From assembly GCF_014211975.1 (NCBI RefSeq), contig NZ_CP060084.1, forward strand, positions 1,736,001-1,800,000: a stretch of 64,000 nucleotides of DNA, in the 5' to 3' direction. The position numbers and the translations under genes were made by a program. The stretch comes from Teredinibacter haidensis (GTDB lineage Bacteria; Pseudomonadota; Gammaproteobacteria; Pseudomonadales; Cellvibrionaceae). The notes beneath the pieces were generated by a model. The model made no database searches and was not told the DNA's origin. It saw only the letters and a program-made list of their open reading frames with translations. How positions within the stretch are numbered: position 1 is the first letter of the stretch; each line of letters begins with the position of its first letter. This document shows positions 53,353-62,610 of the stretch, piece after piece.

Positions 53353-55605
53353 TTACAACTCGAATTGAGCCGTTTCTCCACCAACAGAACCGCCACCAAC
53401 CATTACATCAAAAGCACCTTTCTCTACCAGGAACTCTCCCTTGGCGTTATAGAAACCAAGTTCTTTCTCGGTAAGCATAAACGTTACTGTTTTAGATTTA
53501 CCCGAAGCAAGGCTAATTTTTTCAAAGCCTTTTAGCTCTTTTACCGGACGCACAGTGGAAGCAAAACGGTCGCGGATATAAAGCTGAACAACCTCTTCTC
53601 CCGCAGATTTACCGGTATTTTTCACGTTAACCTTAACTTGCACGCGGTTTTCACCCAACGCCTTTACTTTTAGCTTTGAGTATTCAAACGTTGTGTAACT
53701 CAAACCATGTCCAAACGGGTAAAGTGCGTCGCTTTCTTCATCTATATAGTGCGACCAGAACACAACCGGTTTTGGCGTCCCGCGGCCAGTGCTGAACAAA
53801 CGATAAGTCGTCGGCAACTGCCCAACGCTACGGGGGAAGCTCATCGGCAATTTTCCACTGGGGTTGTATTCACCAAATAGAACATCGGCAATTGCATTAC
53901 CACTTTGAGTTCCCAACTGCCAAGTTTGAACGATAGTAGGAATATGCTTGTGAGCCCAACTTAAATCCAGAGGGCGGCCACTGCTAACCAACAATATAAT
54001 ATTTTTATTGACGGCATAGATTTCTTCTAACAACTCCTGTTGAAGACCAGGCAAATCAATTTTAGTACGGCTGCGCCCCTCTCCAGACTGAAAGCCATGC
54101 TCACCCAGCATCATAATAACCACATCAGATGACTGCGCTAACTGCTTAGCTTCTTCAAAACCGGTTCGGTCCGTTTCATTCACTTCAATTTGGTCGGCAA
54201 AAGTTTCTTTGCCAACACTGAATTTAACGCCCTGCTCATATTGAAAATTTTCGTTATATTGCTTAAGGCCTTCTACTAACGATATTGCTGTATTATCGTC
54301 AGCGGATACTCGCCAAGTTCCCAGCGGGCTGTTCTTATCGTTTGCCAAGGGGCCAATAACAGCAATATTTTTTTGCTTTTTCGATAGCGGTAACAGGCTG
54401 CTTTCATTTTTCAGCAGTACGATGGAACGCTTAGCCACATCTCTAGCCGCGGCCATATGCGTTTTATGATTTAACCACTCCTGCTCACGCTCTTGGTTGC
54501 TGTAGCGATAAGGATCCTCGAACAGACCCAGTTCGAATTTAACACGCAATACACGACGAGCGGCATCGTTGATCAGCGCTTCGTCGACCTTGCCTTCTTT
54601 AACCAACTGCTCCAGATGATTGATATAGGCGTACCCTTCCATATCCATATCAGAGCCCGCTTTAACGGCAATTTCCGCTGCTTGCTTATCGTCTTCGGCA
54701 TAGCTGTGGGCGATCAACTCACGAATCGAAGCCCAATCCGAGACCACAAAGCCCTCAAAGCCCCACTTACCTTTCAGAATCTCTCGCTGTAAAAACGCAG
54801 AACCGGTTGCAGGAATGCCATTAAGGGTATTGAAAGAGTTCATAAAGGTTTTGACACCGGCCTCTGCTGCCGCTTTAAAAGGAGGCAATATGGTGTTGTG
54901 AAGGGTGTAGGGACTAACGTCAACACGATTATAATCACGCCCACCTTCCGCAAAACCGTAACCGGCAAAGTGCTTGGCGCAAGCCGCAATAGTATCAACC
55001 GCCGCCAAATCCTCGCCCTGGAAACCTTTAATGCGCGCCACACCGATGTGAGCGCCCAGATAAGGATCTTCTCCGGCACCCTCAGCTACACGTCCCCAGC
55101 GAGCATCTTCGGAAATATCGACCATAGGGGCAAATGTCCAGTTGATGCCTTGTGCTGCCGATTCAACGGCACCAACACGCGCAGAACGCTCAATGGCGTC
55201 CATATCCCAGCTGGCCGATTCCGCCAACGGGATGGGAAATATCGTTTTATGGCCATGAATAACGTCGAGCCCAAAGATTAAGGGAATGCCCAGACGGGTT
55301 TCATTAACGGCAACTTCCTGTAGCTCACGCACTCGCTCGTAACCGGAAACGTTGAGCACAGAACCGACTAAACCACTACGTAAATGGTCATATTTGAGTT
55401 TTGCGAAGCCCTCCTCTGGGGCTGGCCCTGTGGCATCCCAGAAACCATTGTACTGATTCATCTGTCCGATTTTTTCGGCCAGTGTCATTTTTTCCAACAA
55501 GCTATCGACTTTGCTGTCGATATCGTCATTCGAGGCAAAACTTTGCGCTGCAAGCAATACCAGTGATGCTGAAGCTAATATGCGCTTTATTTTTTTCCAA
55601 AGCAT
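53353..55605 (-). CDS. bglX: Secreted GH3 beta-glucosidase (BglX-type)
   Basis: 750 residues. Signal peptide 1-24 (ILASASLVLLAAQSFA). GH3 barrel domain with GLDVIHGHKTIFPIPLAES, the KHFAGYG motif (211-217) and the catalytic nucleophile Asp290 in FVVSDWASI. The (alpha/beta)6 sandwich contains VIMMLGEHGFQSGEGRSR (acid/base region) and SSGRPLDLSW. A C-terminal fibronectin-III-like domain carries NTGKSAGEEVVQLYIRD. It releases glucose from beta-glucosides, probably in the periplasm, and fits use of plant or algal polysaccharide. Monocistronic. Confidence 0.94.
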   Translation of the reverse strand: MLWKKIKRILASASLVLLAAQSFASNDDIDSKVDSLLEKMTLAEKIGQMNQYNGFWDATGPAPEEGFAKLKYDHLRSGLVGSVLNVSGYERVRELQEVAVNETRLGIPLIFGLDVIHGHKTIFPIPLAESASWDMDAIERSARVGAVESAAQGINWTFAPMVDISEDARWGRVAEGAGEDPYLGAHIGVARIKGFQGEDLAAVDTIAACAKHFAGYGFAEGGRDYNRVDVSPYTLHNTILPPFKAAAEAGVKTFMNSFNTLNGIPATGSAFLQREILKGKWGFEGFVVSDWASIRELIAHSYAEDDKQAAEIAVKAGSDMDMEGYAYINHLEQLVKEGKVDEALINDAARRVLRVKFELGLFEDPYRYSNQEREQEWLNHKTHMAAARDVAKRSIVLLKNESSLLPLSKKQKNIAVIGPLANDKNSPLGTWRVSADDNTAISLVEGLKQYNENFQYEQGVKFSVGKETFADQIEVNETDRTGFEEAKQLAQSSDVVIMMLGEHGFQSGEGRSRTKIDLPGLQQELLEEIYAVNKNIILLVSSGRPLDLSWAHKHIPTIVQTWQLGTQSGNAIADVLFGEYNPSGKLPMSFPRSVGQLPTTYRLFSTGRGTPKPVVFWSHYIDEESDALYPFGHGLSYTTFEYSKLKVKALGENRVQVKVNVKNTGKSAGEEVVQLYIRDRFASTVRPVKELKGFEKISLASGKSKTVTFMLTEKELGFYNAKGEFLVEKGAFDVMVGGGSVGGETAQFEL

Positions 55606-55837
55606 GGGAGACCCTTTTATGCTGTGTTGTTATTAAAATATAATTCCCTCTACCCTTGGTTTTTCCATCCAATTCAACTGGAAATTGTACTCACGCCCTC
55701 GTGATTACAATGTGAACAATCGCGCAGCGTATAACCCAGTAGGGGGGAACTCGCCGCTACAACGACTACAGAATAGAATAGCAGACCAACTTACGTTACT
55801 GTGCACGCTCCCCTTTGAGCTTTAGGGTTAACCGTAA

Positions 55838-56821
55838 ATGCCATACCTGTTCAAATGCTGTTTCAACTTGTGCAGCCCCCTCTGGATAAGCGTTTCCTGC
55901 GCGCTGGCTATCTCGTTGCACTCGGCCGTTGCCTCACCTATTAAAACGATTAACCACACACCAGACAGCGTAACTGACCCGACCATACATATACGCCTTC
56001 CCTTTGATAGCACCGATCCAGTCTACAGGGAGCGCGGCCTGTACACTCGGGAATTAATCAAGCTGGCACTCAATAAATCTCAACGCCCCTATTCAATCGA
56101 AGCCGTTGACCTCCCAAAGGTGCCATCCAGCCGTACCATGCGAATGCTGCAGGAAGGTCGCTATAACGTTGCCCCCTTGCATACAAACCAGCAGCGAGAG
56201 CACGAGCTATTACCCATCAGAATACCGCTATACCGTGGTCTGGGAGGATGGCGCCTGCTCTTTGTTCGAAATGAGGATCAGCGCTTTAGTCAGGTACACT
56301 CTCTGAAGAGACTAAAAAATATGAAGGCGGGTCTGGGGCATGATTGGCCGGATACACAGGTGCTCAATGCCAACCGTTTTAATGTAATCACAGCATTCAG
56401 CCGCGACAGCCTTTTCCAGCAGCTACACTTTAAACGTATCGATTACTTTCCCAGAGGAATCTATGAAATTTGGGATGAGAAGGCTCTGCCCATAGCCCTA
56501 GGCTTGAAAGTTGAACCCAATATCGTGCTTCGTTACCCAACGGCAACCTATTTTTTTGTAGACAAAAACGATACGGAGCTGGCAACAACCCTAAAACAAG
56601 GGTTAGAGCTGGCCATTAAAGACGGTTCATTTCATCGAGTATTTATGGCATTTATGGCTAGCCATATTCTACAAGCCAATTTACAGGGGCGAACGCTATT
56701 GGAAATACCGAATCCTACGTTATCTAGCGAAACACCTTTAAACCAGAAAGAGTTATGGTTTAGTATTGATGAGCTTAAGCGACTACCCACACGCCAGACA
56801 CAACCCAATCGCTACCCGTAA
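55838..56821 (+). CDS. Periplasmic solute-binding-like protein, paralogue 1
   Basis: 327 residues. N-terminal signal-like segment (about 8-33, hydrophobic, ending HSAVA). The mature part has the two-lobe layout of family-3 substrate-binding proteins, with LPKVPSSRTMRMLQEGRYNV, PIRIPLYRGLGGWRLLFV, a GHDWPDTQVL loop and DYFPRGIYEIWDE. It is encoded as a stand-alone with no ABC permease or ATPase nearby, so it may feed a sensor or be an orphan binding protein. Its neighbour 140 bases downstream is a clear paralogue. No ligand is proposed. Weak ribosome binding site; start uncertain by a few codons. Confidence 0.75.
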   Translation: MPYLFKCCFNLCSPLWISVSCALAISLHSAVASPIKTINHTPDSVTDPTIHIRLPFDSTDPVYRERGLYTRELIKLALNKSQRPYSIEAVDLPKVPSSRTMRMLQEGRYNVAPLHTNQQREHELLPIRIPLYRGLGGWRLLFVRNEDQRFSQVHSLKRLKNMKAGLGHDWPDTQVLNANRFNVITAFSRDSLFQQLHFKRIDYFPRGIYEIWDEKALPIALGLKVEPNIVLRYPTATYFFVDKNDTELATTLKQGLELAIKDGSFHRVFMAFMASHILQANLQGRTLLEIPNPTLSSETPLNQKELWFSIDELKRLPTRQTQPNRYP

Positions 56822-56961
56822 TAGTGGGCGTTTACTCGGCTCATAACGGAGCCTCTACAATACCCACGGGCAGCTAAAAGCTCAAACCCAAATTAGAACG
56901 CGTATCACAGCCAGCCAAAGCTCCTATTAACCGTCTATCATTTTTTAATGAATCGCCCAAT

Positions 56962-57933
56962 ATGCGCAAATACAAAACAGGTCTGCCGCGAACATCAACG
57001 CAAACTAGATTAAAACTAATAGCAGGCCTTATAATCGTACTGCAATCTCCATTCTCCCTAAGCGAAAAAGAGTTCGCCACAAAAAAAATTGGCGCGCATC
57101 CCATAATTGTTCGCCACATAGCCGTTCCGGAAGACAGAGTGTACGACAGGCGTTCACGATATTTTGTCGAACTACTAGAGCTGGTATTGAGTAAAACAGA
57201 CGTTCCATTTCAACTAAAATCAATCCCCACTCCCGCTGTGCCATCTTCAAGAAATATAAAATACATGCAGGAAGGTCGTTTTGACGTTACCTGGATGCAT
57301 ACGAGTAACGAACGCGAGAAAACCCTAAGGCCCATTCGCATTCCCATATTCAGGGGGCTCTCCGGCTGGAGGCTGTTTTTTGTTCAGGATAAAAACTATA
57401 GAATGTTTTCCGCTATCACCAGCATCAGTACCTTAAAGGCTCTTAAAGCCGTCCAGGGCCACGACTGGCCAGATATTGCCGTATTGAAAGAGAATCAATT
57501 TCAAGTCCGAGCATCATTCGGCTGGAACGGTGCATTCAATATGCTTGTTAACGAGAGAGCAGATTACTTCCCTAGAGGTCTAATGGAGATCTGGGATGAA
57601 ATGGAAAAACTAAATAACCATTTTATACGGGCCGGAGATGACCCAAGCGCAGCAATCGCGATCGACAGCCATTTAGCCCTTGTTTACCCAACCGCTTTTT
57701 ATCTTTATGTATCACCTAGCAACCCAGAACTGGCGAATTCAATTGAAACTGGCTTTCTAAAGGCCTACGCGGACGGGTCATTTGAAACGTTATTCAAGCA
57801 ATATTTCAGCGACGACATTTCAAAATCTAACCTTAAAGATAGAATTCTTTTCGCCGTCCCCAATCCAAACCTTCCTCCAGACACGCCAATTGACAATAAA
57901 TCGCTATGGTTCAATATGACGAATGGATGGTAA
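56962..57933 (+). CDS. Periplasmic solute-binding-like protein, paralogue 2
   Basis: 323 residues, signal-like segment at about 17-35. It shares with the upstream gene a string of motifs in the same order: VPSSRNIKYMQEGRFDV, HTSNEREKTLRPIRIP, FRGLSGWRLFFV, GHDWPDIAVL, ADYFPRGLMEIWDE, LVYPTAFYLYV and NPNLPPDTPIDNKSLWF. Overall spacing is conserved, so the two arose by tandem duplication. The pair has diverged at many positions, suggesting different ligands. Function unknown. Confidence 0.75.
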   Translation: MRKYKTGLPRTSTQTRLKLIAGLIIVLQSPFSLSEKEFATKKIGAHPIIVRHIAVPEDRVYDRRSRYFVELLELVLSKTDVPFQLKSIPTPAVPSSRNIKYMQEGRFDVTWMHTSNEREKTLRPIRIPIFRGLSGWRLFFVQDKNYRMFSAITSISTLKALKAVQGHDWPDIAVLKENQFQVRASFGWNGAFNMLVNERADYFPRGLMEIWDEMEKLNNHFIRAGDDPSAAIAIDSHLALVYPTAFYLYVSPSNPELANSIETGFLKAYADGSFETLFKQYFSDDISKSNLKDRILFAVPNPNLPPDTPIDNKSLWFNMTNGW

Positions 57934-57963
57934 GCACTCAACGCTACTAACAAAGGCTATGAT

Positions 57964-58938
57964 TTACCGCGTCATTTTTTTCACAAAAACAACAACAAAT
58001 AACGCCAAGGTAAAACTGCCGACAAAAGCCTCCACCGCTGCAAAAGCGCGTGTAAACCCGATGGGTGATAAATCGCCATAACCGAGCGTTGTAAACGTTA
58101 CAACACTAAAATACAAAGACTGAAAAAAGGTAATCATATTTTTTTCCAGAGATATCGCAGAGGAATACTGAACAACACTATTACCGTCAGCCACGCCCGC
58201 CAAAAAATAGATGATTGCAAAAGACAAAATAATAATTAACGAAAAGATGACAACTCTGACAGGCTCTTCGCCATAACCACAAAATAAATCTACCACTTTT
58301 GACAGAAAACGTCGAAAACTTAAGCGAGGTAATTGACAGCGACGCATAATCATTTCGCGTTGAAAAAACCGCCCGGCACGCTCAAACAACCCTTGTGACT
58401 CAGCCGTTCTGCGCAGGTTTCGATATATTTCCTCGGCTTGCTCGAAACAATCTCTTTGTTTGGCCCTATCCCCTTTAGTTGCATAAGCGAGCTTTTCCTG
58501 CCGAATAGCATCGTCCCAGCGAATATTGTCGAGTTTGGTTCCATCAAGAACCACACCTAACAGATTAGTTTCAAGCAAAGTCGAGCAGTTTAAATTGGCT
58601 TCACTTAGCTTGGCCTTCATTAGCGATGTACCGGTAAAATCCATATTAAAAAGGTGGGCATTACGCAAATCGGCGCGGTATAAATCACTGTATAAAAGCT
58701 GGTAGCCTTTACTGGAGCCATGCCGAACAAGATTAACACCCTGCAAATCAACATTTCGCAAACTGAACCCAACCATAGGCCTACCCGTAGCGGCTCTCTT
58801 TTCCAGACGTTCTCTTAGGTCTATCTCTGTCTTCTTTTGAGTGTCATCGTGCCAATAACAAAAACCATCTTCTTGAACCAAGTCTTCACACCTTTCACCA
58901 TGCGGGCCGAGGTAACAGCAAGTGAGTTCCTCAGACAT
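57964..58938 (-). CDS. Pentapeptide-repeat/two-helix ion channel fusion
   Basis: 324 residues. The N-terminal Cys/His segment CCYLGPHGERCEDLVQEDG with FCYWHDD just after (residues 3-28) looks like a small metal-binding knuckle. Pentapeptide-type repeats follow (about 60-135: VDLQGVNL, SDLYRADLRNAHL, ANLNCSTLLETNL). A C-terminal ion-channel domain has two helices (about 230-255, 298-320) around a pore helix and the selectivity filter TLGYGDL, the K+ type. ATG at 58938 follows GGAGG by eight bases. Probable inner-membrane K+ channel gated or localised by the pentapeptide domain (inference). Confidence 0.85.
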   Translation of the reverse strand: MSEELTCCYLGPHGERCEDLVQEDGFCYWHDDTQKKTEIDLRERLEKRAATGRPMVGFSLRNVDLQGVNLVRHGSSKGYQLLYSDLYRADLRNAHLFNMDFTGTSLMKAKLSEANLNCSTLLETNLLGVVLDGTKLDNIRWDDAIRQEKLAYATKGDRAKQRDCFEQAEEIYRNLRRTAESQGLFERAGRFFQREMIMRRCQLPRLSFRRFLSKVVDLFCGYGEEPVRVVIFSLIIILSFAIIYFLAGVADGNSVVQYSSAISLEKNMITFFQSLYFSVVTFTTLGYGDLSPIGFTRAFAAVEAFVGSFTLALFVVVFVKKMTR

Positions 58939-59220
58939 CGTATACCTCCAGTTTGCAAGGGTGAGATTAAGTCTAGCAGCGAAATCCACTTAAACCACGC
59001 ATGGATGGATACCGCAACCGAAGCTAATAACCCAAAAACATCAATATCAACAACAGATATTCACAATTACTATATAGAATGCTGAAGCTAATCTTTTAAA
59101 AATAGTTGGTTCAATTTGTCTATAGTTTATAAGTGGCTCTTTTACTATAACGCATAAGCAAAAATCACCATTCAAGAGTAAAAATAACGGTACGTAGTAA
59201 ACCGTAATTAAGGATTCATT

Positions 59221-60900
59221 ATGACCTCCAATTCGTCACCGAGACTCGGTGTATTTTCTCCTTATATGCAAGGGTTTTACTTTGGTGAAATGATTGGACA
59301 ACTGCAGCAAATATGCCGGGTAAAAAACTACAATTTCAGCCTGATTTGCACGGGTGGCTTCGGGGAATACACATCAACCGCTCATATAAATCACTTGGAT
59401 TTCATTATTATTCTACGAAACGCTATTCACGTTGACCTAGCCAAGCAGTTGATTGGAAGTGGCAAGTTGGTCATTTCTGTTTCCTACGAATATTTCCCAC
59501 TTCCAATCCCTGTGGTTTCCTGTGATAACGAATTCGGAATGCAATTGGCATTTGACTATTTATTAGAGAAAGGCCACAAACATTTCACCTACGCCGGAGA
59601 CCTAAGCATTTTTGATTTAAGAAAACGTTACGAAGCTTTTTGCGATTTACATGAAGAGCATGACCTAGACCTTTCAGAAACACACCTGATCTCACTTAAA
59701 GATACAATCTTTAAAGGTGGCTTTGAAGCAGCAAAGAGCTTTATAGCAAGTGGCTCAAATTCGACCGCCATTATTTGTGGCGCAGGCCTAACCGCGGCTG
59801 GATTATCGCTGCAGCTTAAATACCTAGATCCAGAAATAAGGGAAAAAATCACAATTGTCGGGTTCGACAACACCTCTATCACACCAGTATGCTCACCGGA
59901 CGTCCATACAGTAGACCAAAACTTGCACCTGCTTGCCGCCAAAGCGGTCGAGATACTGGAATCTCAAATTATTGGCGAACAAGTAAGTCAAATGAACACC
60001 ATTACGCCTAAGTTTATACCGGCCGAAACCGTAACGGCCGAAGGCGCAGATATGTACCTTGCAACGTCCGTAGAGCTAACCGAGCTGCACAATGCAAATT
60101 ATATGAAAGCGATAATTTCTAACTTTTACGTGTGGCCGAAAAAAATGGCGCAAGAAGGGTTAGAAACATTTATGACTTTAGCGCCGCTATTTCCCGGATA
60201 TATTAAAATGGCCGCTATAGCGCGTGTCGCTTTTGGAAAGAATGGAACAGAATACACCAAAATATCAAAAGTAATTCTTCCAGACAAAGTTATCACCACA
60301 GACATAAAAGACTCCAGCAGCCTATGCCCCGCCAACAAATTCCCAATACCGCTGGACGATATGCACCTTGAAAACTATAGCAACACCATTCTTCTACCCG
60401 TCGCCAGACGCGGATCAGGATTCGACATTTTAATGGTTCTTGGCACGCACGAGCACACCGACTCACCCAACAGCCTGTCTGCACTCTGTGGATATCTGAG
60501 TGTATTTGCAGATCTAAATCATCTTGAAAAAATAAAGGAATCCCATAACTTCAAAACTGTAATATCCGACGAATCGATACCCAACACTGCGGGAACCATA
60601 CTTTGGATGATCAATAGGAATGAAACCATCTGGGATAACAACGCCCTAAACATCCTCGGATTCACCAGCGATCTAGACCAGAACGTCTACAAAAACATGT
60701 ACATCACGGATCGAATTCACGAAGAAGACGAACGTACCGTGCGCGACATGCTCATTAACGCAAGAAGCGAAAGCGTTGAATTTGTCGCACGGCTAAAGAT
60801 GAAGGATAGAAACTACAGCGAATATCGTTTCACTTGCGAATATGAGAATGAAACAAATACGGTAGTCTGTACTATATCCCCCTGGGATGCTTCTGCATAA
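59221..60900 (+). CDS. Soluble LacI-type sensor + GAF-like + PAS protein with no output domain
   Basis: 559 residues, no signal peptide, no membrane helix, no helix-turn-helix. Residues about 5-270 form a LacI/periplasmic-binding-protein fold: RLGVFSPYMQGFYF at the start, CDNEFGMQLAFDYLLEKGHK, ITIVGFDNTSITPVCSP and TVDQNLHLLAAKAVEIL are family landmarks. About 280-440 is a GAF-like region as found in LacI-sensor GGDEF proteins. About 450-555 is PAS (GTILWMINRNETIWDNNALN, IHEEDERTVRDML). No GGDEF, kinase or DNA-binding domain follows. The next gene begins nine bases later, so the output may be in that partner. ATG follows AAGGATTC. Confidence 0.78.
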   Translation: MTSNSSPRLGVFSPYMQGFYFGEMIGQLQQICRVKNYNFSLICTGGFGEYTSTAHINHLDFIIILRNAIHVDLAKQLIGSGKLVISVSYEYFPLPIPVVSCDNEFGMQLAFDYLLEKGHKHFTYAGDLSIFDLRKRYEAFCDLHEEHDLDLSETHLISLKDTIFKGGFEAAKSFIASGSNSTAIICGAGLTAAGLSLQLKYLDPEIREKITIVGFDNTSITPVCSPDVHTVDQNLHLLAAKAVEILESQIIGEQVSQMNTITPKFIPAETVTAEGADMYLATSVELTELHNANYMKAIISNFYVWPKKMAQEGLETFMTLAPLFPGYIKMAAIARVAFGKNGTEYTKISKVILPDKVITTDIKDSSSLCPANKFPIPLDDMHLENYSNTILLPVARRGSGFDILMVLGTHEHTDSPNSLSALCGYLSVFADLNHLEKIKESHNFKTVISDESIPNTAGTILWMINRNETIWDNNALNILGFTSDLDQNVYKNMYITDRIHEEDERTVRDMLINARSESVEFVARLKMKDRNYSEYRFTCEYENETNTVVCTISPWDASA

Positions 60901-60909
60901 GGCATAAGA

Positions 60910-62610
60910 ATGAGTCTTTTTGCTGACACAATATCACTGGAAGACATACTGTTTTTTGCAGTCACCCTAACTGTATTTTTCAGTTTAGCTGCAAACGTCT
61001 ACATGCTGTTTAGAAAGCTTCAACCTGAAGACAACGAAAAGTTAAAGAAATCATTTATCAAACAACTTAAATCCTTTCTGAAAAACCAGACGGACAGTTC
61101 AAAAATAAACGTAAACAAGCATTTCCTTCGCGTTAAAAAATTTAGGTCTGCCTACCTTGACATAGAGAACGCTGCAATAAATAGAAACATAAATTCCAAC
61201 GAATACCGAGACTACATCAACGAAAATATCTTCGAGCTAATAAGATCACTAGAGGAAAAAGCAAAACAAGATATAACTCTTATAGATATAAACAACAAAG
61301 TTGCATTCATAAAAAAACAGCTTACAGACAAAAACAACCCGTCCATTATCAAGTTAAAAGGCAAACTAGAGAAATTCCACTCTCTCTGCAAAATAAACTC
61401 ATCAAACACAAAGTCACTACTTAAAAACAAAGAAAAAATAGAACAGTTAGCAATTCTTTTCGGCAGTCAGGATTTTATAAATACCGGGCACTTAACCAAA
61501 GCGCAGAACAACTACATCAACAAGTCAAACAACATATTGAAGCAGATAAAAAGCACGTCCAAAGAAGAGTTCAACATTAGCTCGCATTGCGACACCATTG
61601 GAGAACACCTGCTAAACCTAAGAAACAAACTAGAATCAGTCGAAAACGATTTATTCGACTCAGAAGAAGCAAAAAGTATTAACAACGAATTACTTGATTA
61701 CGCGTCAAACATTCAAGACCTGAACGAAGATGAAATAAAAAACCTAAAAGATAAGATAAAAGCGCTAAAAAAGACCATTATATTACTAGAAGAAAAACTC
61801 GATATATCCAGGCACGAGCCGTCTCAACAGACAGAAGAGGACATACTTAGGGAGAAAAACCTTAAATCATTAAAGAGTAGCCTTAACAAAGCAACCAAGT
61901 ATATAGATAAACTTGAATCCGAACTGAAAACTGTAAGAGATACACAGTGTAAAACGGAAACGCTTGCGGCGGACAACACCCCAACACACTCCGGTAACGA
62001 CTTTTCACCAAACTCTTCACAGGAACATTCTTACCGACATAACGAATCACTGCTACTTTTTGTACAAGACAGTATTGAAGCGAATACAGTAGAAGATATA
62101 TCGCTCGTTATTTACCAGTTTTTACTCGATCTGGCCATACAGCCCTCGATCTTGATTTTTGGTAACTCAAGGGTCGTCGAACTTGACAACAGTGGCAAAG
62201 TTCCAAAAAACAAAAAAGTTATTATCGATTCCATGCATGACAATGAAATCAATTCAACTCCCAGTAAAATAACCTTCAAAATTCGTCATATCGCCGGAAT
62301 ATTGTCTGGCCTAGTCAGTGCAGACGATACCCCAGACTTTAGAGAAACAGCAATAGCGGCGATCAAGTTCGCCGACAGCATCTTGGCAAAGATAAAATTT
62401 TCAGAGAAAGGCCAACGGCAACATATGCAAATAACCCACTTATCTGACGACATGAAAAAGCTTATGCACGATACGGAGTTTTTGTTTAAAGAATTTTCTC
62501 AATCAGCGAACGAGAAAGATCCAGTTAAAATATACATTGGACACTGTCAAGTCACCCTTAAAAGAAAGATGTTGGAAATCCTCAAAAAAATCGAAGATAT
62601 TACTCACTAG
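60910..62610 (+). CDS. Membrane-anchored coiled-coil protein, partner of the LacI/PAS sensor
   Basis: 566 residues. One membrane helix near the N-terminus (about 14-34, LFFAVTLTVFFSLAANVYML), then a long Lys/Glu/Asn-rich helical region (about 40-340) with heptad-like runs such as ELLDYASNIQDLNEDEIKNL and LKDKIKALKKTIILLEEKL. A Ser/Thr/Asn/Gln linker (about 350-385) comes before a compact C-terminal domain (about 395-500: LVIYQFLLDLAIQPSILIFG, ITFKIRHIAGILSGLVSADD). That domain vaguely recalls C-terminal modules of some response-regulator-like proteins. Codon use is AT-richer than the core genes. It sits 9 bases after the sensor gene; the two form a unit. Function unknown. Confidence 0.72.
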   Translation: MSLFADTISLEDILFFAVTLTVFFSLAANVYMLFRKLQPEDNEKLKKSFIKQLKSFLKNQTDSSKINVNKHFLRVKKFRSAYLDIENAAINRNINSNEYRDYINENIFELIRSLEEKAKQDITLIDINNKVAFIKKQLTDKNNPSIIKLKGKLEKFHSLCKINSSNTKSLLKNKEKIEQLAILFGSQDFINTGHLTKAQNNYINKSNNILKQIKSTSKEEFNISSHCDTIGEHLLNLRNKLESVENDLFDSEEAKSINNELLDYASNIQDLNEDEIKNLKDKIKALKKTIILLEEKLDISRHEPSQQTEEDILREKNLKSLKSSLNKATKYIDKLESELKTVRDTQCKTETLAADNTPTHSGNDFSPNSSQEHSYRHNESLLLFVQDSIEANTVEDISLVIYQFLLDLAIQPSILIFGNSRVVELDNSGKVPKNKKVIIDSMHDNEINSTPSKITFKIRHIAGILSGLVSADDTPDFRETAIAAIKFADSILAKIKFSEKGQRQHMQITHLSDDMKKLMHDTEFLFKEFSQSANEKDPVKIYIGHCQVTLKRKMLEILKKIEDITH

